A DNA stretch of 7,611 nt from Methylococcaceae bacterium. Its GTDB lineage: Bacteria > Pseudomonadota > Gammaproteobacteria > Methylococcales > Methylomonadaceae. This document shows positions 1 to 5,911 of the stretch, one piece after another. The notes under the pieces were generated by a model. That model did not search any database and was not told the DNA's origin. It worked only from the letters and a program-made list of their open reading frames with translations. Every line of letters begins with the position of its first letter. Positions within the stretch are counted from its first letter, which is position 1. The position numbers and the translations under genes are program-made. Location: NCBI GenBank assembly GCA_009925045.1, contig RFQK01000068.1:1-7611 (forward strand), in the 5' to 3' direction.

Positions 1-839
<839 letters not shown>

Positions 840-1400
840 TTGTTTATGACAAGAAAAAATTGGCGGCGGGCTTTGTTGTTAAGTTTTTTGAGTTATGGCT
901 CATGGGCGCAGGCCGATCCGGATGTCTGGTTGCTGGTTGATACACAAAAACTGAATATGGAAGTGAAGAAAGGCGATAAAACAGTCGCCGTTCTTGAAAA
1001 TATCGCTATCGGGCGCAGTGGCGCTGGTGAAAAAACCCACAGAGGTGACGATATCACACCCTTGGGTAACTATCGTGTAGGTTGGATCAATACCAAAAGC
1101 ATGTTTCGCAAGTTTTTTGGTTTGACCTATCCTAACGTCGAGCATGCCGATTCTGCCTTGAAAAAAGGCAAAATCGATTCTGATACCTATCATCACATTG
1201 CAAAAGCGCATGATAGTGGTCAAGTACCTCCTCAAGATACGCCTTTAGGAGGGCAAATCGGTATTCATGGCTTGGGTAGCGGCAGTTTGGCTATTCACAA
1301 ATCTATGAATTGGACACATGGATGTATTGCACTGACCAACGATCAAATTGATCAGTTAAGTCGGTGGGTAGAAAAGGGAACATTGGTTACTGTGAAATAA
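840..1400 (+). CDS. Secreted L,D-transpeptidase, YkuD domain, short form
   Basis: L,D-transpeptidases use a catalytic cysteine to join meso-diaminopimelate of one peptidoglycan stem to another stem, or to the C-terminal lysine of a Braun-type lipoprotein, in the periplasm. The protein has a signal peptide (TRKNWRR, then a hydrophobic ALLLSFLSYGSW stretch, cleaved after AQA) followed almost directly by a YkuD domain. The catalytic signature is intact: IGIHG with His at 1266-1268, then WTHGCIAL with the nucleophile Cys at 1323-1325. The usual Ser before His-Gly-Cys is Thr here, which occurs in the family. No LysM domain is visible, so it is the compact form at about 184-186 residues. Two starts are plausible: ATG at 846, and the in-frame TTG at 840, which is better spaced from AGGG (827-830). 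The longer reading from ATG 735 would overlap pgm and bury the signal peptide. The Braun-type lipoprotein gene lies immediately downstream, which suggests, but does not prove, that this enzyme anchors it. Confidence 0.88.
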   Translation: MFMTRKNWRRALLLSFLSYGSWAQADPDVWLLVDTQKLNMEVKKGDKTVAVLENIAIGRSGAGEKTHRGDDITPLGNYRVGWINTKSMFRKFFGLTYPNVEHADSALKKGKIDSDTYHHIAKAHDSGQVPPQDTPLGGQIGIHGLGSGSLAIHKSMNWTHGCIALTNDQIDQLSRWVEKGTLVTVK

Positions 1401-1403
1401 ATG

Positions 1404-1433
1404 TTGGTAAAAACCAATAAAATGTTGGATAAT
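1404..1433 (+). promoter_or_regulatory. Probable sigma-70 promoter of the lipoprotein gene
   Basis: TTGGTA (1404-1409) and GATAAT (1428-1433) are separated by 18 bases and match the -35 and -10 consensus at 4 and 5 of 6 positions. Transcription would start near 1440 and give a U-rich leader of about 45 bases before the ATG at 1487. The -35 overlaps a small inverted repeat, TTGGT-AAAA-ACCAA (1404-1417). The promoter begins just after the transpeptidase stop codon, so the lipoprotein is probably transcribed separately as well as by any read-through. Confidence 0.5.
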
Positions 1434-1486
1434 TGCCACCGTTTAGTCTTTTTTTGTTTTTTGAAACCACTATCAAGGGGAAAACC

Positions 1487-1744
1487 ATGATGAAAGTTGT
1501 TAAATTATCTGCGCTTGTTGCTGTTGCTGCTTTGGCTACCGGTTGCGCTAGCCAATCTGATATCACTAACTTGCAAGGTCAAATCGACGCTCTGAAACCA
1601 CAAGTTTCTGCTGCATCTGCTGACGCTGCTGCTGCAAAAGCTGCCGCTGCTGCTGCTGAAGCTGCTGCAAACCGTGCTGCTCAATACGCACAAGATACCA
1701 ATGCTAAATTGGATCGTTTGTTCAAAAAATCACAACACAAATAA
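1487..1744 (+). CDS. lpp: Lpp/OprI-like murein lipoprotein with an alanine-rich coiled coil
   Basis: This is a small abundant-type outer-membrane lipoprotein that would tie the outer membrane to peptidoglycan. The 85-residue product starts MMKVVKLSAL, has a hydrophobic signal and the lipobox LATGC with lipidated Cys20. The same LATGC box is found in Pseudomonas OprI. The mature part is one unbroken heptad series: a/d positions are I26, L29, I33, L36, V40, A43, A47, A50, A54, A57, A61, A64, A68, T71, L75 and L78, so hydrophobic ends flank an all-alanine core. It ends KKSQHK, with the C-terminal Lys through which Lpp and OprI are linked to diaminopimelate. Mature length is 66 residues, close to Lpp (58) and OprI. 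The start is fixed by AAGGGG (1475-1480), six bases before the ATG; a second ATG follows at 1490. Alanine codons are strongly biased to GCT, as expected for a highly expressed gene. It ends at a strong terminator. Confidence 0.88.
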   Translation: MMKVVKLSALVAVAALATGCASQSDITNLQGQIDALKPQVSAASADAAAAKAAAAAAEAAANRAAQYAQDTNAKLDRLFKKSQHK

Positions 1745-1764
1745 GCAATCGTTTATTTAGTTGT

Positions 1765-1801
1765 AAAAAAAGCCCGGTATCGCAAGATGCCGGGCTTTTT
1801 T
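1765..1801. terminator. Bidirectional intrinsic terminator between the lipoprotein gene and the second L,D-transpeptidase
   Basis: An 11-base-pair stem (1771-1781 with 1786-1796, one G-U pair) is closed by a GCAA tetraloop of the GNRA type. It is preceded by six A (1765-1770) and followed by a T run to 1801. It therefore has a U tract on both strands and can end the + strand lipoprotein transcript and the - strand transpeptidase transcript, whose stop codon lies at 1819. Confidence 0.93.
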
Positions 1802-1818
1802 ATTGGGCGTTTACCTGT

Positions 1819-2760
1819 TTAGTTGGTTGTGGCTGTCGCCGGTGTTGTAGCGGGGCGATGGTAAATGGGTACGGGTAAACCACGTGCCTGTCCAATCGCA
1901 TCACGCAGAACCGAAGCCTTAATGACTGGCATTTTGCCACCATTCACTTTTGCGATCAGCTCCAGAGCATGATGCAGGCGGTCTTCGAAGCTAGCCGGTG
2001 TTTCTTCCATTTCTGGATAGACCTCAACATATAAAGTGTTGTGGTACCAGCCGACCTTCACCGATTGATTAACAATATTGACTTCGGTACCCACTTTTAT
2101 CATCGGAAAGAATTTTTCGATATCCAACGGGTACATTCTGATACAGCCGTGACTCACGCGCATGCCTACACCATTGACTTTGTTGGTGCTGTGGATCAAA
2201 TAGCCAGGAATCCCTAGTTTGAAGGCGAATAATCCTAAAGGGTTGTCTGGGCCGGGTGGATAGTAGGGATCCAGTTTGTCGCCGTCAGCCAAATGCTCCG
2301 CAATGATAGAAGCCGGTGGTGTCCAAGATGGATTGGCTTGTTTGTCCTGAATCCGGGTTTTACCCATCGGTGTTTTCCAGTCTACCCTGCCAATCCCTAT
2401 AGAATAGGTGATGACTTTCTGAGCATCCGGGAAGTAATATAAACGCATCTCAGGTAAATTGATAATAACGCCCTGACGAGGCGCATCGGGTAATACAAAG
2501 CCATTCGGAATGCGAACCTGAGTGCCTGCGCCCGGCAGCCAGCGATCAACAGTTGGGTTGGCTAGCACGATATGATCCTGACCCAGATGATGTTCCACTG
2601 CAATATCGATCAAGGTGTCTTCTTGTTTGGCGATGACATAATGAGGATTTTCAGGCGGACTACCGATCAGGCCGTCACCCGGTAAATCAGGTGCCGATAA
2701 GGTCATTGCCGATGCTGTGCTGCTGGCAAGTAACAGGCTGGTCAAAATAAGTCGTTTCAT
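1819..2760 (-). CDS. LysM-containing L,D-transpeptidase of the ErfK/YbiS/YcfS/YnhG type
   Basis: This is a periplasmic peptidoglycan-modifying transpeptidase; in Escherichia coli the ErfK, YcfS and YbiS members attach Braun lipoprotein to peptidoglycan. The 313 residues begin with a signal peptide (MKRLILTSLLLASSTASA, cleavage near residue 18). A LysM-like peptidoglycan-binding segment follows at about 40-86 (HYVIAKQEDTLIDIA to TQVRIPNG), with its conserved Ala-Asn-Pro at 67-69. The YkuD catalytic domain runs from about 97 to 230. Catalytic residues are in place: His190 in YLIHST and Cys206 in VSHGCIRM. The C-terminal tail of about 70 residues ends in a Thr/Ala-rich stretch. The start codon follows the rdgC stop with no gap, and AGAAGG lies about ten bases upstream inside rdgC, so the two genes are probably co-transcribed and translationally coupled. 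It converges on the lipoprotein gene across the shared terminator, which makes that lipoprotein a plausible substrate. Confidence 0.93.
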   Translation of the reverse strand: MKRLILTSLLLASSTASAMTLSAPDLPGDGLIGSPPENPHYVIAKQEDTLIDIAVEHHLGQDHIVLANPTVDRWLPGAGTQVRIPNGFVLPDAPRQGVIINLPEMRLYYFPDAQKVITYSIGIGRVDWKTPMGKTRIQDKQANPSWTPPASIIAEHLADGDKLDPYYPPGPDNPLGLFAFKLGIPGYLIHSTNKVNGVGMRVSHGCIRMYPLDIEKFFPMIKVGTEVNIVNQSVKVGWYHNTLYVEVYPEMEETPASFEDRLHHALELIAKVNGGKMPVIKASVLRDAIGQARGLPVPIYHRPATTPATATTN

Positions 2761-3669
2761 CTAAGGATTACCTTCTGCATTAAACAAATCAGTCAGTCGC
2801 GGGATAAATTGGCTTAATTCCGCGCTCATAATGGCAAATTCGGCATCAAATTGCTCGGCAAAATTGGTGCTATCGATGTTGTCACGTTGTTCTTGAATCA
2901 AATCAAGAAACTTTAGGCGTTTGATCAATAATTGTTCATCGACCACAAATGACAGTCTGTCCGCCCACGTAAGGGCTAATTTAATCACTTGTTTGCCTTT
3001 ATCTAAATGGTTTTTAATTTCTGGCAAACTCAGGTCATGGCGTTTGCAACGAATAATACTGGCTTCTTCGTCTTCCGAACGCAACTCGCATTCATCTTCG
3101 ATTAGCAACTCATGCGGTGCTTTATGCTGAGTCAGCCAATCCGTCAGTTGTACTGAGGGCTGGCATTGGCTGGCCAGAGGCGAAACCGGTAAGGAGCCCA
3201 GGGATTTGCGCAATAAGCTGACTACCTCTTCGGCTTTTTTGCTGGAGCCGGCGTCAACGACTAACCAGCCAGCTTTGGGGTCAATATAGGCAAAGGTTTT
3301 CCGCGAAAAACGAAACGCTTTGGGTAGCAGTTCAAAAATGAGTTCATCTTTGATGCGGCTGCGTTCTTTATTACCTAGTTTGCGTGCTTCCTGGGCTTCA
3401 ATGTCAGCGACTTTTTCCTGCAACAGTTCATTGATGACAGAAGAGGGAATGACTTTTTCCTGCTTTTTGACACAAACCATCAAAAAGCCATTGCAGGCAT
3501 GTACCAGTTGTTCGCTGTGTTCGCCTAAAGGGGCTGTCCAGCCAAAGCTGGATAGATCATGACCGCCACAGGGGCGAAAGCTATCGGCTTGGAGGTGATC
3601 GGCCAATCCTTCTGCAGAGTGTGTAAAAGGCTCGTTGAATCGATAAATGACCAGATTTTTAAACCACAT
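2761..3669 (-). CDS. rdgC: Recombination-associated protein RdgC
   Basis: RdgC is a cytoplasmic, nucleoid-associated DNA-binding protein that forms a ring-shaped dimer around double-stranded DNA and restrains RecA-driven recombination; it is known mainly from gamma- and betaproteobacteria. The 302-residue product is the family length (303 in E. coli). It shows family segments from end to end: MWFKNLVIYR at the N-terminus, FRPCGG (31-36), LPKAFRFSRKTFAYID (115-130), AEEVVSLLRKSLGSLPVSPL (146-165), KLALTWADRLSF (230-241), LIKRLKF (248-254) and FAEQFDAEFAIMSAEL (270-285). I chose ATG 3669 rather than the upstream in-frame ATG at 3831 because MWFKNL is the canonical N-terminus, an AAAGAG ribosome site lies 7 bases upstream, and the longer reading would cover the divergent promoter region and reach trpE. 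No defects are seen. The downstream transpeptidase gene is functionally unrelated. Confidence 0.95.
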   Translation of the reverse strand: MWFKNLVIYRFNEPFTHSAEGLADHLQADSFRPCGGHDLSSFGWTAPLGEHSEQLVHACNGFLMVCVKKQEKVIPSSVINELLQEKVADIEAQEARKLGNKERSRIKDELIFELLPKAFRFSRKTFAYIDPKAGWLVVDAGSSKKAEEVVSLLRKSLGSLPVSPLASQCQPSVQLTDWLTQHKAPHELLIEDECELRSEDEEASIIRCKRHDLSLPEIKNHLDKGKQVIKLALTWADRLSFVVDEQLLIKRLKFLDLIQEQRDNIDSTNFAEQFDAEFAIMSAELSQFIPRLTDLFNAEGNP

Positions 3670-3696
3670 GAAATGACTCTTTCCCAAAAACCGTTC

Positions 3697-3705
3697 ATTA
3701 TCGCA
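3697..3705 (-). promoter_or_regulatory. Candidate extended -10 promoter element for rdgC
   Basis: On the - strand the sequence reads TGC-GATAAT, an extended -10 motif with 5 of 6 matches in the hexamer. It would start transcription near 3690, about 20 bases before the rdgC ATG at 3669. The -35 region is poor (T-rich, about 3 of 6), as is common for extended -10 promoters. This placement also supports the short rdgC start. Confidence 0.4.
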
Positions 3706-3766
3706 AATTTGTTTCAGGGTTAAAAATCCCAGTGACAATACGACTCCTAGTCGCTGAGTATTAGCT

Positions 3767-3780
3767 TTGTAGGGTACAAT
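3767..3780 (+). promoter_or_regulatory. Candidate -10 element inside a small inverted repeat, upstream of trpE
   Basis: TACAAT (3775-3780) matches the -10 consensus at 5 of 6 positions and lies 49 bases before the trpE start. No good -35 is seen at 16-18 bases upstream. The hexamer forms one arm of a short inverted repeat, TTGTA-GGG-TACAA (3767-3779), which could be an operator or chance. I see no Trp-rich leader peptide or attenuator between rdgC and trpE. Confidence 0.3.
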
Positions 3781-3829
3781 CTCATTTCGTGTAAAACGCG
3801 TCGTTTTTGACCACGCCCAGAGATTAATC

Positions 3830-5317
3830 ATGACACCCGCGCAATTTGATCAATACGCCCGGCAAGGCTATAACCGTATTCCCATCACTCGTGAAGTGCT
3901 GGCCGACCTGGATACTCCGCTCAGTGCTTATTTAAAGCTGGCTGACGGTCCGTATTCCTACTTATTTGAGTCTGTGCATGGCGGCGAACAGTGGGGACGC
4001 TATTCCATTATTGGTTTACCCAGTCACAAGCGCATCAAAATTGTCGGTCACCAAATTACTGTCGAAGTAGCGGGTGAGGCAAGTGAATCTTTTCAGCATC
4101 CCCAGCCTTTGCAGTGGATAGAAGATTTCAGACATGAATATCGTGTGCCGGATATTGAAGGCTTGCCGCGATTTAATGGAGGCCTAGTCGGTTACTTTGG
4201 TTATGAAACCATTGCTTATATAGAGCCGCGACTCCAGTCACAGGCGAAACCGGACCCCATTGGTACTCCGGATATTCTGTTAATGGTGTCAGAAGACTTG
4301 CTGGTATTTGATAATCTGTCCGGTAAGTTGCTGTTGTTGACCCATGCCGATCCGGCTCAGGAGCACGCCTATCAGCAAGCGCAGCAGCGTTTGGATAATC
4401 TGGTGGTCAAATTGCGCGAATCCAGTGCCAGACCGCAAGCTCATGTAGCGTCTAAAGCGGTGCAGGAAGCGGATTTTGTGTCAGGTTTTACCCAACAGGG
4501 TTTTGAGGCGGCGGTATTAAAAGCCAAGGAATATATTACTGATGGCGACATCATGCAGGTGGTGTTATCACAGCGGATGTCGATTCCTTTCAGTGCTTCA
4601 CCGCTGGATTTGTATCGCTCTTTGCGTTGCCTGAATCCCTCGCCCTATATGTTCTGCATCAAGCTGGCGGGGCGCTTTACACTCGTGGGCTCCTCGCCGG
4701 AAGTCCACGTGCGCCTCACGGAGGGCCGCGTCGAAATCCGTCCCATCGCCGGCACCAAACGCCGCGGGGCAACCCCCGCCGAGGATGACGCCAACGCCGC
4801 AGAATTACTCGCCGACCCAAAGGAGCGCGCAGAACACCTCATGCTGGTCGACCTGGCCAGAAACGACGTCGGTCGCATTTCAAAATTCGGCACCGTAAAG
4901 GTCTCGGACTTCATGACCATCGAGCGCTACAGCCACGTGATGCACATTGTCTCACACGTCACAGGCGAACTCAGCCCCGACAAAACGGCCTTTGACGTCA
5001 TGCGTGCCACGTTTCCTGCCGGCACAGTGAGCGGTTCGCCCAAGATCCGCGCGATGCAGTTGCTCAACCAGTTTGAGAAGCACAAGCGCGGTGTTTACGC
5101 GGGTGCGGTCGGCTACTTCGGCTTCGATGGCAACACGGACTCCTGCATCGCGCTGCGAACCGTTGTGCTAAAAGACGGGCGCGCATACGTCCAAACCGGT
5201 GCGGGCGTTGTGGCGGATTCGACGCCGGAAGGGGAGCATCAGGAGTGCGTAAACAAGGCCATGGGCATGATGGCGGCCATTCATCGGGCGCGATCCACAC
5301 CACCCCTCGAGCTTTAA
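3830..5317 (+). CDS. trpE: Anthranilate synthase component I, apparent hybrid of two lineages
   Basis: TrpE converts chorismate to anthranilate using ammonia delivered by TrpG, the first committed step of tryptophan synthesis. The 495 residues are full length and in frame. The N-terminal part carries LFES (45-48), corresponding to the tryptophan feedback-site LLES. The chorismate-binding half carries GSSPE (287-291), PIAGTKRRG (305-313), LLADPKERAEHLMLVDLARN (326-345) with DVGR after it, and FPAGTVSGSPK (395-405). The start at 3830 has AGAGA six bases upstream. The gene changes style at NPSPYM (residues 269-274). By my count 21 of the 40 codons ending just before this motif have G or C in the third position, against 33 of the 40 starting at its first following codon (4652). 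The first 270 or so residues fit the gammaproteobacterial left half of the window; the rest fit trpG and argS. A working enzyme is conceivable since both halves are complete, but the join is probably not natural. Confidence 0.93.
   Translation: MTPAQFDQYARQGYNRIPITREVLADLDTPLSAYLKLADGPYSYLFESVHGGEQWGRYSIIGLPSHKRIKIVGHQITVEVAGEASESFQHPQPLQWIEDFRHEYRVPDIEGLPRFNGGLVGYFGYETIAYIEPRLQSQAKPDPIGTPDILLMVSEDLLVFDNLSGKLLLLTHADPAQEHAYQQAQQRLDNLVVKLRESSARPQAHVASKAVQEADFVSGFTQQGFEAAVLKAKEYITDGDIMQVVLSQRMSIPFSASPLDLYRSLRCLNPSPYMFCIKLAGRFTLVGSSPEVHVRLTEGRVEIRPIAGTKRRGATPAEDDANAAELLADPKERAEHLMLVDLARNDVGRISKFGTVKVSDFMTIERYSHVMHIVSHVTGELSPDKTAFDVMRATFPAGTVSGSPKIRAMQLLNQFEKHKRGVYAGAVGYFGFDGNTDSCIALRTVVLKDGRAYVQTGAGVVADSTPEGEHQECVNKAMGMMAAIHRARSTPPLEL
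4634..4660. other. Composition breakpoint in trpE (likely chimera join)
   Basis: The bases coding Asn-Pro-Ser-Pro-Tyr-Met (4634-4651) are conserved enough to be shared by two unrelated trpE genes. To the left, codons such as ttg, tta, att and gat are frequent; to the right ctc, cgc, gcc and atc take over at once and stay dominant to base 7611. Sixty bases at 4441-4500 have 30 G or C, while sixty at 4681-4740 have 42 (hand counts). The reading frame is kept through the join. Confidence 0.75.
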
Positions 5318-5329
5318 CGTAAACGCTTT

Positions 5330-5893
5330 ATGCTGCTTGTGATCGACAATTACGACTCCTTTACGTACAACCTCGTGCAGTACTTTGGCGAGCTCGGGGC
5401 GGATATCGTGGTGAAGCGCAACGACGAGATTTCGCTCCCCGAAATCGAGGCTGCAAAGCCCGAACGAATCGTGATTTCGCCCGGCCCCTGCTCTCCGAAA
5501 GAAGCAGGAATTTCAAACGAGGTCATCCGCACTTTCGGACCGCGGCTTCCGCTGCTCGGCGTATGTCTCGGACATCAGTGCATCGGCGACGTTTACGGCG
5601 GCGAAGTCGTCCGCGCCGGGCGCTTGATGCACGGAAAGACCTCCCCCATTCAGCACCATTCAACGGGCGTTTTCGCCGGATTGCCCAACCCTTTTACGGC
5701 GACCCGCTATCACTCGCTACTCGTCCGCCGTGAAACCCTCCCAGACTGCCTTGAAATTACGGCGGACACTGCAGAAGGCGAAATCATGGGGCTGCGACAC
5801 AAAGAACATCCCATCCACGGAGTGCAGTTTCATCCCGAATCCATCCTGACAGTGGAAGGCAAACATCTGCTGGAGAACTTTTTGCGCTTTTGA
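5330..5893 (+). CDS. trpG: Anthranilate synthase component II (glutamine amidotransferase)
   Basis: TrpG hydrolyses glutamine and channels ammonia to TrpE; the same subunit type (PabA) can also serve aminodeoxychorismate synthase for folate. The 187-residue class I glutamine amidotransferase opens with [20 protein letters not shown]. It has the oxyanion segment SPGPCSP (50-56), the nucleophile elbow GVCLGHQ with Cys79, YHSLLV (127-132), and the catalytic His168 and Glu170 in VQFHPES. It stands alone and is not fused to TrpD. It begins 12 bases after the trpE stop. No Shine-Dalgarno sequence is visible before the ATG, so translation may depend on coupling to trpE or on a genome that uses few such sites. 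Base composition matches the right part of trpE and argS. The adjacency to trpE favours the tryptophan role. Confidence 0.96.
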   Translation: MLLVIDNYDSFTYNLVQYFGELGADIVVKRNDEISLPEIEAAKPERIVISPGPCSPKEAGISNEVIRTFGPRLPLLGVCLGHQCIGDVYGGEVVRAGRLMHGKTSPIQHHSTGVFAGLPNPFTATRYHSLLVRRETLPDCLEITADTAEGEIMGLRHKEHPIHGVQFHPESILTVEGKHLLENFLRF

Positions 5894-5911
5894 CGCCCCT
5901 CTGTTGCGCCC

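Noticed and set aside
1404..1417. Hairpin TTGGT-AAAA-ACCAA as a terminator for the first L,D-transpeptidase
   Set aside because: The stem is only five base pairs, AT-rich and not followed by a T run; it coincides with the likely -35 of the lipoprotein promoter.
1618..1680. Triplet repeat (GCT/GCC/GCA) as a mobile or unstable repeat
   Set aside because: It is the alanine-coding core of the lipoprotein coiled coil, interrupted by Lys and Glu codons at heptad-compatible positions.
3670..3829. Tryptophan attenuator or Trp-rich leader peptide before trpE
   Set aside because: The only small frame seen there (from 3648) has no tryptophan codons, and no terminator-antiterminator pair is evident.
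3670..3831. N-terminal extension of RdgC from an ATG at 3831
   Set aside because: MWFKNL at 3669 is the family N-terminus with a ribosome site upstream; the extension has no family match and covers the divergent promoter region.
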